The position numbers and the translations under genes were made by a program. 64,000 bases of DNA from Roseovarius sp. TE539 (GTDB lineage Bacteria; Pseudomonadota; Alphaproteobacteria; Rhodobacterales; Rhodobacteraceae): assembly GCF_003298505.1 (NCBI RefSeq), contig NZ_QNGB01000005.1, forward strand, positions 124,001-188,000, written 5' to 3'. This document shows, piece after piece, positions 47,330 to 57,791 of the stretch (position 1 is the first letter of the stretch; each line of letters begins with the position of its first letter). The notes under the pieces are model-generated. The model made no database searches. It was not told the origin of the DNA and saw only the letters and a list, made by a program, of their open reading frames with translations.

Positions 47330-47588
47330 AGTTTCACTCCAATTCTGGGGGTCTCCCCCCGGCTCAGTTTGACCCCGGATCGGGTCCGGGGCATTCGGGT
47401 CCAGTTTCAGGGTCCCGAGGCCATGATCACCCGAAGACAGCGCCTTCGCGGAAATCTCTTCTCGTTCCCCATCTCAGGAAGGAATTACAGGACCGGATCA
47501 CTGCCGGTCCAACCCTCCATCTCGGACAGGACAAGGCCGGAAATCCGGCCCTGCCATTCACCCCGGGCGTAAACCCGGGGCAAATTCC
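47330..47588 (-). promoter_or_regulatory. rplJ leader with a series of hairpins
   Basis: Stems at 47561-47580 (CCCCGGG), 47535-47550 (GGCCGGA), 47490-47510 (GGACCGG), 47373-47391 (CCCCGGA) and 47347-47359 (GGGGG). The first may end or protect the rplKA message. In many bacteria this leader binds L10(L12)4, but I cannot point to the exact L10 kink-turn. Confidence 0.5.
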
Positions 47589-48287
47589 TTATTCCGACGC
47601 GGCGTTGCCCACGTCGACGCTCACGCCCGGCCCCATCGTGGAGGTCAGGGAGATTCGCTTGACATACGTACCCTTGGCCCCGGCGGGTTTGGCCTTGTTG
47701 ACCGCCGAGATGAAGGCGCGGACATTTTCGGCCAGCTGCTCGGCCGAGAACGATGCCTTGCCCACACCCGCGTGAACGACACCGGCCTTCTCTGCCTTGA
47801 ACTGAACCTGGCCGCCCTTGGCGTCCTTGACCGCTTGCGCGACGTCCATCGTGACCGTACCCACCTTGGGGTTGGGCATAAGATTGCGCGGCCCCAGGAC
47901 CTTGCCCAGCCGACCGACAACAGGCATCATGTCAGGGGTGGCAATACAGCGGTCGAAATTGATCTCGCCGCCTTGCACGGTTTCCATGAGATCCTCGGCA
48001 CCAACGATGTCGGCGCCGGCGGCCTCGGCCTCTTCCGCTTTGGGGCCACGGGCAAATACCGCGACGCGGACCGTCTTGCCGGTGCCATTGGGCAGGCCGA
48101 CCACGCCGCGAACCATCTGGTCCGCATGGCGCGGATCGACACCCAGATTGACCGCGATCTCGACGGTTTCGTCGAACTTCGCGCGGGCATTCGTCTTGAT
48201 CAGGTCGATCGCCTCTTCGACGGTCACGTTCTGCTTGCCGTTGACGGCCTCGCGGGCGGCACGGGTGCGTTTTCCGATCTTTGCCAT
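47589..48287 (-). CDS. rplA: 50S ribosomal protein L1
   Basis: L1 stalk protein and, in E. coli, repressor of its own operon; 232 aa. [20 protein letters not shown] [20 protein letters not shown] and [20 protein letters not shown] are diagnostic. It lies one base after rplK. Confidence 0.98.
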   Translation of the reverse strand: MAKIGKRTRAAREAVNGKQNVTVEEAIDLIKTNARAKFDETVEIAVNLGVDPRHADQMVRGVVGLPNGTGKTVRVAVFARGPKAEEAEAAGADIVGAEDLMETVQGGEINFDRCIATPDMMPVVGRLGKVLGPRNLMPNPKVGTVTMDVAQAVKDAKGGQVQFKAEKAGVVHAGVGKASFSAEQLAENVRAFISAVNKAKPAGAKGTYVKRISLTSTMGPGVSVDVGNAASE

Positions 48288-48288
48288 C

Positions 48289-48714
48289 TTATTTCACCTC
48301 GATGCCCATGGAACGCGCGCTGCCAAGCACGATCTTCATCGCCGACTCCACATCGTTCGCGTTCAGGTCTCTCCATTTGGCTTCCGCGATTTCGCGGACC
48401 TGCTTGGTCGTGACCGTTCCGGCGGTGTCACGGCCGGGTGTCTTGGATCCGGACTTCAGCTTCGCGGCCTTCTTGAGGTAATACGACGCCGGGGGCGTCT
48501 TGATATCAATCTCGAAGGATTTGTCCTGATAATAGGTGATCACCGTGGGGCATGGCGCACCTTGCTCCATTTCCTGCGTCTTGGCGTTGAATGCCTTGCA
48601 GAATTCCATGATATTGATACCGCGCTGACCAAGCGCCGGCCCCACGGGCGGGGACGGGTTGGCTTGTCCGGCGGGCACTTGAAGCTTCATCGTGCCGGCG
48701 AGTTTCTTGGCCAT
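48289..48714 (-). CDS. rplK: 50S ribosomal protein L11
   Basis: GTPase-associated-centre protein, 141 aa from the ATG at 48714 ([20 protein letters not shown]) with AGGAGAGG upstream. [20 protein letters not shown] is the conserved N-terminal block. The frame open 36 codons upstream is not supported. It follows nusG after 139 bases. Confidence 0.98.
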   Translation of the reverse strand: MAKKLAGTMKLQVPAGQANPSPPVGPALGQRGINIMEFCKAFNAKTQEMEQGAPCPTVITYYQDKSFEIDIKTPPASYYLKKAAKLKSGSKTPGRDTAGTVTTKQVREIAEAKWRDLNANDVESAMKIVLGSARSMGIEVK

Positions 48715-48853
48715 TTGGCCTCTCCTTTCTTCCAACACCCCAAGAGCGCGCCCCCGGGGATTTCTGTTGTGTGGTCCGGCTCGGCTGCCGCGGCACCCTC
48801 GCCTCCCACGGTTTCGGCGCATCCGCCCGATGCGGGCAGATGGACCTCGCCGG

Positions 48854-49387
48854 TCACGATTGCTTCGTCACCTGCGTATATTCCAGCTCGACAGGCGTCT
48901 CCCTGCCGAAGATCGAAACCGTCACCTTCAGACGCTGGTTTTCATCGTCCACCGCCTCGACCATCCCGTCGAAATCCTCGAACGGCCCGTCATTGACCTT
49001 GACCTTTTCGCCGACCTCGAAGGAAATCAGGGTGCGCGGCGCCTCTTCGCCCTCCTGAACACGATTCAGGATCGTGTTGACCTCTGCGTCGCGCATCGGC
49101 ATGGGACGACCCTGGGGGCCGAGGAAACCCGTGACACGGTTTATCGAATTGATCAGGTGGTACCCCTGATCCGACATCTCCATGCGCACCAGAACATAAC
49201 CGGGCATGAAACGACGTTCCGCAGTCACCTTCTTGCCGCGACGCACCTCGATCACTTCCTCGGTGGGCACCAGAACTTCTTCGATCTGGTCCTCGAGGCC
49301 CTGCTCAGCCACGGCCTGCCTGATCTGCTCGGCAATCTTCTTTTCGAAATTCGAAAGAACGCTCACCGAGTACCACCGTTTCGCCAT
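48854..49387 (-). CDS. nusG: Transcription termination/antitermination protein NusG
   Basis: Binds RNA polymerase and links to Rho or to S10/NusE on the ribosome. 177 aa from the ATG at 49387 ([20 protein letters not shown]). The NGN domain includes [20 protein letters not shown], and a KOW domain follows ([20 protein letters not shown]). An open frame of 49 codons upstream is rejected because the standard start fits, although its Shine-Dalgarno is weak. It follows secE after 189 bases containing a small palindrome (near 49440-49453). Confidence 0.97.
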   Translation of the reverse strand: MAKRWYSVSVLSNFEKKIAEQIRQAVAEQGLEDQIEEVLVPTEEVIEVRRGKKVTAERRFMPGYVLVRMEMSDQGYHLINSINRVTGFLGPQGRPMPMRDAEVNTILNRVQEGEEAPRTLISFEVGEKVKVNDGPFEDFDGMVEAVDDENQRLKVTVSIFGRETPVELEYTQVTKQS

Positions 49388-49576
49388 CCTGACCCAAACC
49401 TTCGTATTCCCGGCGTTGCGGCCGAATTTAACAGTCATAACGGGCAGTTGCCCGAAGTCTTTCGGAAACAAAATCGGCGCGCAACACGAATCGCCGCGCG
49501 CCATTGTTCGAAGTGCCGTGTCAACTACAATCAAAGCACCCTGATTTCAAGGGGCCGGCCGCTATTTTCAGCCATC

Positions 49577-49774
49577 TCAGCCGAAGAAGGCCAGAACACC
49601 TTGCAGGCCCGTCCGGATCAGCAGATCGACAAGCGCGAAGAAGATCGCTGTAAGCGTTGCCATGATGAAAACCATGACGGTGGTCAACAACACCTCGCGG
49701 CGCGTCGGCCAGACAACCTTGGCGACTTCCGAGCGGACCTGCTGAATGAACTGAAGCGGGTTGGTGCGTGCCAT
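49577..49774 (-). CDS. secE: Preprotein translocase subunit SecE
   Basis: Clamp subunit of the SecYEG translocon, 65 aa with a single membrane helix, the short form. NPLQFIQQVRSEVAKVVWPT followed by RREVLLTTVMVFIMATLTAI is the conserved amphipathic-plus-membrane layout. It lies upstream of nusG in the usual secE-nusG order. Confidence 0.97.
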   Translation of the reverse strand: MARTNPLQFIQQVRSEVAKVVWPTRREVLLTTVMVFIMATLTAIFFALVDLLIRTGLQGVLAFFG

Positions 49775-49852
49775 CTGCGCTGTCTTCTCTTTCTACCGGT
49801 TTTGGCGCACATACGCCCCTGCTGCCCGGAATTCAATAGCCGACAACCAACC

Positions 49853-50341
49853 TCAGCCCCTTCGCGCTTCGGCGGCCAGACGATCGAAGGGGTCGGGACG
49901 CGTCTCGGGCTGAATATCCGGCTCCGGAGGCGTGCCGAAATCGGGCAGATACAGGCCCTGTGTCCATTTCTCGGGCAAGCGATCGAGAATGCCGTCGAGG
50001 AAAAGGGCGAGGCTGTCCGCGGCGTGGCGGAGAGCTTCGGCCAGCCCGGGACGGCGTTCAGCAAGCCGCCCGTACACTGAAACGGCAAGGCTGCAAAGCC
50101 GCTCACCACCAAGGCAGAGGCGCAACAGGGCGAGCATCAGGAGCGGCAGGACCAGCGAAGAAAGCGCCACCAAAGGCCAACGAAGCAGGACAAGAACCGA
50201 CCCGACGATCAACAGGTATCGTGCTGCCGGGCGCAGGTTGCCTTCCGGTTCGAGAGGCTTTTCATGAACCGATCCCACCGCGGCGTGCCGGAATCGTCTG
50301 GCCTTGGTCGTCTTGTTTCCCGTCCTTTTGCGGATCCGCAT
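49853..50341 (-). CDS. Hypothetical membrane protein between tRNA-Trp and secE
   Basis: 162 aa from the ATG at 50341, which has GGGAGGAG upstream; eight further codons upstream are open. A very basic N-terminus (MRIRKRTGNKTTKARRFRHA) is followed by two adjacent hydrophobic segments (about 41-58 and 59-77), an Arg/Leu-rich amphipathic region and a proline/acidic C-terminus (FGTPPEPDIQPETRPDPF). Probably inner-membrane with both ends in the cytoplasm. It is 78 bases from secE and likely co-transcribed. I do not recognise the family. The basic start could bind RNA, which is speculation. Confidence 0.65.
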   Translation of the reverse strand: MRIRKRTGNKTTKARRFRHAAVGSVHEKPLEPEGNLRPAARYLLIVGSVLVLLRWPLVALSSLVLPLLMLALLRLCLGGERLCSLAVSVYGRLAERRPGLAEALRHAADSLALFLDGILDRLPEKWTQGLYLPDFGTPPEPDIQPETRPDPFDRLAAEARRG

Positions 50342-50502
50342 CCTGCTCCTCCCGTTATCACCCAACGATACTGCGCAATCTTCACGACGGATACCGCAAC
50401 ACCACGGGCCTCCGCCACGTATACCCTAATCCGCAAATCGGGCAGGAAATTGGCGCAGCCCGGCCCGATCCGTGACGGTCGCAGGATGTTTTGTGGAAGA
50501 AT

Positions 50503-50578
50503 TGGCAGGGGCAGCAGGGTTCGAACCCGCGACCTACGGTTTTGGAGACCGTCGCTCTACCAGCTGAGCTATACCCCT
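50503..50578 (-). tRNA. tRNA-Trp (anticodon CCA)
   Basis: A full 76-base cloverleaf folds on minus: acceptor AGGGGTA/TGCCCCT, D-arm GCTC/GAGC, anticodon stem ACGGT/ACCGT with loop CTCCAAA (anticodon CCA), T-arm GCGGG/CCTGC with TTCGAAC, discriminator G and an encoded CCA end. tRNA-Trp near secE-nusG is common in proteobacteria. Confidence 0.97.
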
Positions 50579-50593
50579 TCGCAAGCGATGTCC

Positions 50594-50622
50594 CGATTAC
50601 GCCAAGCCCGTTGAAAGTTCAA
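50594..50622 (-). promoter_or_regulatory. Candidate promoter of tRNA-Trp
   Basis: On minus: TTGAAC at 50622-50617, 17 bases, TAATCG at 50599-50594. Transcription would begin about nine bases before the tRNA, a typical distance. The boxes match consensus only in part. Confidence 0.4.
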
Positions 50623-50962
50623 CCCTCATCTGTTCCGGGCGGGGCGGAGATTTCCGCCCGTTCCGGCGCCATCAGAACGCCGTCGCGCATCGCGGCCTCA
50701 TGGGCCGGGGTCCGGGCGAACGGCCTGTCCCACCGGGCAATTTCCGGCAGCCGGGAAAAGCGGTGATTCATCACAAAAGCCTCGGTCGTGACCAGGTGCG
50801 GTCGGGCCTGTCGATCACGCGGTTCTTGTCCAGAGATGGCCTCCGCCCGCTGCGAGCGGATGACAGGCGCGTGTCCGGAAAAGGAAAAGGGCGCCGCACG
50901 GTGCGCCCTTTCCCTGTATTTTTTTCGAGACCCGGGCCTTTCCGGGCGTTCTGTCAGGCCAG
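50623..50962. other. Intergenic region between the second tuf and tRNA-Trp (about 340 bp)
   Basis: Contains the tuf terminator (50886-50911). Between about 50630 and 50880 I see no supported gene or conserved structure. Confidence 0.5.
50886..50911 (-). terminator. Rho-independent terminator after the second tuf
   Basis: A 9-bp stem (AAAGGGCGC with GCGCCCTTT) and an 8-base loop. On minus it is followed by TTTTCCTTTTCC-like sequence; on plus a run of seven T follows at about 50919, so it may work in both directions. It isolates tuf from the downstream tRNA-Trp/secE group. Confidence 0.8.
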
Positions 50963-52141
<1,179 letters not shown>

Positions 52142-52245
52142 GTCTTGAGGCGCCTTGTCAAGTTGGGGGGCCGAGCCCGGTTGTTATCTTCGCGCGGCGT
52201 TTATTGGGTCACGTCCGGAAAATCAAGCGCTTCCTTCACCAAAGG

Positions 52246-52268
52246 CCCGCCCTGCCACGCAAGGCGGG
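52246..52268 (-). terminator. Hairpin after the lipoprotein gene
   Basis: Stem CCCGCC/GGCGGG about 12 bases past the lipoprotein stop, followed on minus by CCTTTGG. Moderately terminator-like, placed just upstream of the second tuf. Confidence 0.5.
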
Positions 52269-52279
52269 ATCGTCGCTTG

Positions 52280-52945
52280 TCAGTCCTGGCTTTCCTCCAG
52301 GTCGATGAGGTCACTTGCGGGCACGCCATTTTCGGCAGTTTCCGGGTCCACCTCATCGCCTTCGGCATCGCCGCCCGCTTGCGCATCGTCCTTCGACGCA
52401 TCCGGTTCGGGTTCGAACCAGCCATTCGCGTTATGCTCGCGGACCAGCCAGTTCTGGATGAGCTTGGCGGCATTTCGGCTCAGGTTGCTCATCTGGGTTT
52501 CCTTGGACTGGGTCAGACCGGACCCCAGCAATGTCGGCCCCGAGATCGATTCGACCACTGTCACTGTTTCCGGTTCCCCGTTGAGTTTGACACCCTCGGC
52601 GTCGTCCCAGGCCGTCACCTTGATGATTAGCGCCGATTTCGGCGAGGCCACGATCGGCACGCCGGGCACCGCGAGCACATACCCTTCGACACTGATCCCC
52701 AGATGGTAGAGACTGTCGCCATCGAAACGGCTGAAACGCTCGTCGACAGCCGATTTCATCGCTTCGATCCATTCTTCCTTGGATGCTTCGCGGGATGCCG
52801 GCCCCTTGGTCAGGTTGGGGGCCACAACGACATTGTGCCCGAGTCTGAAATCACCCAGCGGCACCGGGGCCTTGTCCAGGTCGTTGGGGTTTGTGCAGGA
52901 TGCCAGGGCACTGAGGGCCACAAGCAGGGCAAGAAGGCGGATCAT
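52280..52945 (-). CDS. Predicted lipoprotein of unknown function
   Basis: 221 aa from the ATG at 52945, with GAGGGA upstream. A lipoprotein signal ([17 protein letters not shown]) with the lipid-modified cysteine at residue 17. The body (25-~175) has mixed alpha/beta character with [20 protein letters not shown] and [14 protein letters not shown], and a helix before [16 protein letters not shown]. The last ~45 residues are highly acidic ([20 protein letters not shown]) and probably disordered. No aspartate follows the cysteine (Cys-Thr-Asn), so Lol sorting to the outer membrane is possible. I do not recognise the family. Confidence 0.8.
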   Translation of the reverse strand: MIRLLALLVALSALASCTNPNDLDKAPVPLGDFRLGHNVVVAPNLTKGPASREASKEEWIEAMKSAVDERFSRFDGDSLYHLGISVEGYVLAVPGVPIVASPKSALIIKVTAWDDAEGVKLNGEPETVTVVESISGPTLLGSGLTQSKETQMSNLSRNAAKLIQNWLVREHNANGWFEPEPDASKDDAQAGGDAEGDEVDPETAENGVPASDLIDLEESQD

Positions 52946-53186
52946 CGACAATCCCTCGGTGTTACGGTCCGCGACGGGATAGCGTACACAGCCACGCAAG
53001 GCAATGACCGGCATAGGGCCGCCCGCCCGCGGGCAGTGGCAAACCGCGGTGAAGAATTCTGACCCGACACCGTCATGCCGTCCGGCGGGCGCATGTCCTG
53101 TTCAGCACCGACCAGACGCTTGGCCGCCTTGCCTTTTAAGGGCAAAGCCGGACTGCACCGGGCCGGCCGGAACATCCAACCTGCGA

Positions 53187-55496
53187 TCAGGTGAATTTGT
53201 TGTCGCGCGGAAACCCGCGCGGTGCCATACGCCCCGCGCCTGCCCGCTTGCCGGTCCATTCCGACAGGTCGGATTCGGTGCGGGTGCGCCCGGCCGGATC
53301 ATGCCAGGTCAGCCCCTTCTCAAGGTCGAAAGTCGTGGCATCGCTCAGTCCGCCATCCTTGAATTTCTGAAGCCTGACGCCCTTGCCACGCGTCATCTCG
53401 GGCAAATCACCGACCGGGAAGATCAACACTTTCCGGTTTTCGCCCACGCAGGCAACATGATCGCCGCTGACCGCCCGACAGACCAGCGCACGCGCCCCGC
53501 CACGCAGATTGAGCACCTGTTTGCCGGAGCGGGTCTGCGCCACGACCTCGTCCTCCTCAACCACGAAACCATCGCCCGCGTCCGAGGCAACCAGCAGTTT
53601 GCGACCCGGCCGGTGAATGAAAAGATCCACGATTTCCGCCTCGTTGGGCAGATCGACCATGAGGCGTAAAGGCTCACCCATTCCACGGCCACCGGGCAGG
53701 TTTGCCGCACCAAGGGTATAGAAGCGCCCGTTGGTCCCGAACACCAGCAACCGGTCAGTCGTTTCAGCATGGAATATGAAGCGTGGACCGTCACCGTCCT
53801 TGAACTTCAGTTCGCGATTCAGGTCGATATGCCCGGTCATTGCCCGGATCCAGCCCATCCTGGAGCAGACCACGGTGATCGGTTCCTTGTCGATCATGGC
53901 CTCGAGAGGGGTTTCGGGAACCTCGCAAGCCTCCGAGAAACCGGTGCGGCGTGCACCGTCAGGGTGATCCTTTCCGAACGTTTTCTTCACCTCGCGCAGC
54001 TGGTTGGCAATCGACTTCCACTGACGGTCGCCATCCTCCAGAAGGTCTTCCAGCCCCGCACGCTCCTCCATGAGAGAATCGCGCTCCTTCAGAAGGGCCA
54101 TTTCCTCCAGCCGCCTCAGGCTGCGCAGGCGCATGTTGAGGATCGCCTCTGCCTGTGTTTCCGACAGTCCGTCGGCCTCGGCATCCCCCCGCGGCGGGAC
54201 ATAATCGGCCTCGGACGAGGCACGAACGAATTCGCCACCCCAATCCTCGCGCATCAGGGCCGCCTTCGGAGCGTCGTCATACCGAATGATGTCGATCACC
54301 CTGTCGAGGTTGAGAAAGGCCACGATCAAGCCTTCCAGAACTTCAAGACGGTGGTCGATCTTCTCCATCCGGTGGCGCGATCGGCGGATGAGAACCTCAC
54401 GGCGGAAGTCGAGGAACGCGCGGAGCACTTCCCTGAGCGAGCAGACCTGTGGCGTCACCCCGTCGATCAGCACGTTCATGTTCAGGGCAAATTTCACCTC
54501 AAGGTCCGAGTTGCGGAACAGCATTCCCATCAGCACCTGCGCATCGACGTTGCGCGACCGGGGCTCCAGAATCAGACGGACGTCATCGGCACTCTCGTCC
54601 CGGACATCGGCCAGCAAGGGCAATTTCTTGGTCTGGATCAGTTCGGCGATCTTTTCGATCAGCTTGGATTTCTGCACCTGGTAGGGAATCTCGGTCACAA
54701 CGATCTGCCATTGTCCACGGCCCAGATCCTCGGTTTGCCAGCGGCACCGCAGCCTGAAACTTCCCCGTCCGGTGCGGTAGGATTGCGCGATGCTCTCGGA
54801 GGGCTCCACGATCACACCCCCGGTCGGGAAATCCGGGCCGGGCACGTGAGAGAGAAGCGTATCGTCACGCGCTTCGGGCGACTTGATCAGATGAAGGCAG
54901 GCATCGACGAGTTCGGAAATGTTGTGTGGCGGTATGTTCGTTGCCATGCCAACAGCGATGCCGGAAGCGCCATTTGCCAGAAGGTTGGGAAAAGCCGCCG
55001 GAAGCACGACGGGTTCGGTCAGGGTGCCGTCGTAATTGCTCCGGAAATCGACCGCGTTCTCGTCCAACCCCTCCAGAAGGGCCTCCGCGACGGCCGTCAT
55101 CCGGGCCTCGGTGTAGCGACTGGCTGCCGGGTTGTCTCCGTCGATATTCCCGAAATTGCCCTGCCCGTCGACCAGCGGATAGCGCACAGCGAAATCCTGT
55201 GCCAGCCGGGCCATGGCGTCGTAGATCGCGGCGTCGCCATGCGGATGGTAGTTGCCCATCACGTCGCCGGATATCTTGGCCGATTTTCGAAAGCCGCCCG
55301 TTGAACCCAGCCTGAGTTCACGCATTGCGAAAAGTATGCGTCGATGCACCGGCTTCAGACCGTCGCGGGCGTCCGGCAGTGCCCGGTTCATGATCGTGCT
55401 CAGCGCATAGGTCAGATAACGCTCGCCGATGGCGCGGCGCAAAGGCTCCGACATGGGCGCGGGGCCGATATTGGGGTCATCCACTAGGTCGTTCAT
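53187..55496 (-). CDS. parC: DNA topoisomerase IV subunit A
   Basis: Decatenates daughter chromosomes together with ParE. 769 aa. Breakage-reunion domain with catalytic Tyr128 ([13 protein letters not shown]) and the quinolone-region segment [15 protein letters not shown]. The position equal to E. coli Ser80 is Ala here. The C-terminal pinwheel includes the [15 protein letters not shown] and [10 protein letters not shown] motifs. Shorter C-terminal domain than GyrA, and no GyrA box, support ParC. It is divergent from the SDR gene. Confidence 0.94.
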   Translation of the reverse strand: MNDLVDDPNIGPAPMSEPLRRAIGERYLTYALSTIMNRALPDARDGLKPVHRRILFAMRELRLGSTGGFRKSAKISGDVMGNYHPHGDAAIYDAMARLAQDFAVRYPLVDGQGNFGNIDGDNPAASRYTEARMTAVAEALLEGLDENAVDFRSNYDGTLTEPVVLPAAFPNLLANGASGIAVGMATNIPPHNISELVDACLHLIKSPEARDDTLLSHVPGPDFPTGGVIVEPSESIAQSYRTGRGSFRLRCRWQTEDLGRGQWQIVVTEIPYQVQKSKLIEKIAELIQTKKLPLLADVRDESADDVRLILEPRSRNVDAQVLMGMLFRNSDLEVKFALNMNVLIDGVTPQVCSLREVLRAFLDFRREVLIRRSRHRMEKIDHRLEVLEGLIVAFLNLDRVIDIIRYDDAPKAALMREDWGGEFVRASSEADYVPPRGDAEADGLSETQAEAILNMRLRSLRRLEEMALLKERDSLMEERAGLEDLLEDGDRQWKSIANQLREVKKTFGKDHPDGARRTGFSEACEVPETPLEAMIDKEPITVVCSRMGWIRAMTGHIDLNRELKFKDGDGPRFIFHAETTDRLLVFGTNGRFYTLGAANLPGGRGMGEPLRLMVDLPNEAEIVDLFIHRPGRKLLVASDAGDGFVVEEDEVVAQTRSGKQVLNLRGGARALVCRAVSGDHVACVGENRKVLIFPVGDLPEMTRGKGVRLQKFKDGGLSDATTFDLEKGLTWHDPAGRTRTESDLSEWTGKRAGAGRMAPRGFPRDNKFT

Positions 55497-55863
55497 TCAT
55501 GTTGTGATAACGACGGTCGAATTGGGCGTAAAGCACCGCCGCGCGAAAACTGGCGCCTTTTGTCCCGTTTCGCGGGGCGAACCCGGTGCCGTTGACAAAG
55601 GTCGGTTTCGATGGCCCAACAAAGACCCCGGGAAAGGCTTGATCTGGTGCTTGTTCCCTCGGCCCGGTCTTAATTCAGGGGGCGGTCCCGGGCATGGCAC
55701 GCAGGGTTGGCGGACCTTGTGCGCACGTATGCTGTCGAAACCGGCAAACGCCTGCTCCGGACTCATCGGCCCGAACACGAGGTCGGGGCCCGATCCCGGA
55801 CCGGGCGTTGATAGCCGGTGCAAACTGATTGCAATACCGTCGGCATCGCGCCATAGCTTTGCC
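55497..55863. other. Divergent intergenic region parC-SDR (367 bp)
   Basis: No gene is supported. A possible parC promoter on minus is TTTACG (55532-55527), 17 bases, TATCAC (55509-55504), which would place the start of transcription at or next to the parC ATG. A TTGACA at about 55593 on plus lacks a matching -10. A GC-rich inverted region (near 55770-55805) is seen but is not terminator-like. Confidence 0.45.
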
Positions 55864-56694
55864 ATGACAGGGAAATGCATCCTCATCACAGGCTGTTCGT
55901 CCGGTATAGGCCGCGATGCCGCGCATGGCCTCAAGGCGAAGGGCTGGCGGGTGTTTGCCGCGTGCCGCAAGGAAGCCGATTGCGTTCGACTGCGCGACGA
56001 GGGCCTTGAAAGCCCGCGGCTGGACTATGAGGACGAGGACAGCATCAAGACAGCCCTCACCACGGTACTGAGCGCGACCGACGGTCGTCTTGATGCGCTT
56101 TTCAACAATGGCGCCTTCGCCTGTCCCGGCCTTGTCGAGGATGTGCCAAGGGGCGCAATGCGTCAGGTATTCGAAGCCAACCTGTTCGGCTGGCACGATC
56201 TGACACGGCAAGTGATTCCGGTCATGCGTGAGCAGGGGCACGGGCGTATCGTGCAATGTTCTTCGGTTCTTGGCCTCGTGGCGATACAGTGGCGTGGGGC
56301 TTACGTCGCGACCAAGTTCGCCCTGGAGGGCCTGACGGATTCCCTGCGGCTGGAACTGCGCGGCACCGGCATCCATGTCTCCTTGATAGAGCCCGGACCG
56401 GTAACCTCGCGAATCCGTCAGAACGCGATCCCGCAATTCGAACGCTGGATCGACTGGGAAAGTTCCCACCGTGCCGCGGACTACCGGGACAAACTGATCC
56501 CGCGCCTCTATGCCGAGTACACGCCCGACCGGTTCGAGCTTCCCCCCGGGGCCGTGACAAGAAAACTCCTGCACGCAATCGAAAATCCGCGGCCACGGCC
56601 GCGCTACTATGTCACCACGCCGACCTACATCATGGGCACACTGCGCCGAATTCTGGGGAGCCGGGCGCTGGACTGGGTGCTCGCCAAGGGATAG
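55864..56694 (+). CDS. Short-chain dehydrogenase/reductase (SDR)
   Basis: 276 aa from the ATG at 55864 (MTGKCILITGCSSGIGRDAA). The NAD(P) loop TGCSSGIG (~9-16), a NNGAF motif and the catalytic GAYVATK (Tyr/Lys) are present. The long upstream open frame is not supported. The substrate is unknown; this classical SDR type often acts on fatty-acyl, retinol-like or steroid-like compounds. It precedes a HIG1-like gene by 107 bases on the same strand. Confidence 0.9.
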   Translation: MTGKCILITGCSSGIGRDAAHGLKAKGWRVFAACRKEADCVRLRDEGLESPRLDYEDEDSIKTALTTVLSATDGRLDALFNNGAFACPGLVEDVPRGAMRQVFEANLFGWHDLTRQVIPVMREQGHGRIVQCSSVLGLVAIQWRGAYVATKFALEGLTDSLRLELRGTGIHVSLIEPGPVTSRIRQNAIPQFERWIDWESSHRAADYRDKLIPRLYAEYTPDRFELPPGAVTRKLLHAIENPRPRPRYYVTTPTYIMGTLRRILGSRALDWVLAKG

Positions 56695-56801
56695 GCCAAG
56701 AGAACACGCCGGCTGTCCGTGGCAAATTCCTCGCCATCGTGCACGCCGCCCCTACATGCACCCGGACGCGCGGCAGAAACGCGCATTTGACAGGACACGT
56801 G

Positions 56802-57011
56802 ATGCTTCAGGATCCCCTTTTCATACTCGTTATCGTTGCCTGCGGCGCCGTTGCCGCCATCCTTCTCTTCGGCATTGGCACTTTCGGAAAGGGCGGCGAG
56901 TTCAACCGCAAACACGCCAACAAGATCATGCGCTGGCGGATCGCTGCACAGTTCGTGGCAGTCCTGGTGATCCTGCTTTTCGTCTACATCCGCCGTCAGG
57001 GAGGGCAATAG
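56802..57011 (+). CDS. Small twin-transmembrane protein, HIG1-domain-like
   Basis: 69 aa. Two hydrophobic helices (about 6-25 and 47-63) joined by a basic loop GKGGEFNRKHANKIMRWRIA. The NKIMRWRIAAQ pattern resembles the HIG1 motif of proteins that associate with cytochrome c oxidase. AGGACAC precedes the ATG. It ends one base before the adenosyltransferase start, so the two are co-translated. A bioenergetic role is inferred from the family only. Confidence 0.75.
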   Translation: MLQDPLFILVIVACGAVAAILLFGIGTFGKGGEFNRKHANKIMRWRIAAQFVAVLVILLFVYIRRQGGQ

Positions 57012-57012
57012 A

Positions 57013-57585
57013 ATGGTGGTGCTTAACAAGATTTACACCAAAACCGGCGACCACGGTGAAACCGCACTCGGCAACGGCGCCAGGATCGCCAAGCATTCCA
57101 TGCGTGTCACCGCCTACGGCACCGTGGACGAACTGAACGCGGCTCTCGGCCTGGCGAGGCTCCAGGCGGATGCATCCGACGCCGAAGCACTGTCCCGCAT
57201 CCAGAACGACCTGTTCGATCTGGGGGCCGATCTTTGCCGGCCCGAGATGGAAAGGGATGCCGAAGCCGAATATACCCCACTGCGCATTTCCGACAAACAG
57301 GTTGCGCGTCTCGAGGACGAGATCGACGCGATGAACAAGGAACTGGAGCCGCTGCGTAGCTTCATACTGCCCGGAGGGTCGGCACTGGCCGCGCACCTTC
57401 ATCACTGTCGCACCGTGGCGCGGCGCGCCGAGCGGCTGTCCGTGGAACTTGCCACGACGGAAGGCGTGAACCCGGCAGCGGTAAAATATCTCAACCGGTT
57501 GAGCGACTGGTTCTTCGTGGCCGCGCGGATGGCGAATGACGCGGGGCGGTCGGATATCCTCTGGGTTCCCGGGGCAAACCGCTGA
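57013..57585 (+). CDS. Cob(I)alamin adenosyltransferase, PduO type
   Basis: Transfers adenosyl from ATP to cob(I)alamin to make adenosylcobalamin. 190 aa. Starts VVLNKIYTKTGDHGETALGN with the ATP-binding TKTGDxGxT element, then GTVDELNAALG. The core RRAERLSVELA and LNRLSDWFFVAARMAN match the PduO trimer. No B12 riboswitch is seen upstream. It is coupled to the HIG1-like gene and lies 206 bases before etfB. Confidence 0.93.
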   Translation: MVVLNKIYTKTGDHGETALGNGARIAKHSMRVTAYGTVDELNAALGLARLQADASDAEALSRIQNDLFDLGADLCRPEMERDAEAEYTPLRISDKQVARLEDEIDAMNKELEPLRSFILPGGSALAAHLHHCRTVARRAERLSVELATTEGVNPAAVKYLNRLSDWFFVAARMANDAGRSDILWVPGANR

Positions 57586-57791
57586 AACGATCCACGACGG
57601 CCCGCTGCACCTGACAATTCCGGTGTCTGCCGCAGGCGGCCCTGTCGCACGGGGCCGAAACGCGACGTACCGGAGCGCAAACGTGACGATTTTACCCTGT
57701 TTCCGCCTGTCAGGAAGCTATATGAACCCGCGGGAGAGCTTTCAGGGGAGTCGTTTCCCGACTTCCCGCCAATTTTAGGGAGACCATGCCA

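Noticed and set aside
49519..49524. TTGACA on minus in the secE-nusG spacer
   Set aside because: No acceptable -10 at 15-19 bases; the region is very GC-rich.
52156..52161. TTGACA on minus just upstream of the second tuf
   Set aside because: A -10 at proper spacing would fall on or inside the start codon and no suitable hexamer is there.
57586..57785. Possible small ORF or riboswitch before etfB
   Set aside because: Short frame at 57722 has no conserved look. No cobalamin or flavin riboswitch core was recognised.
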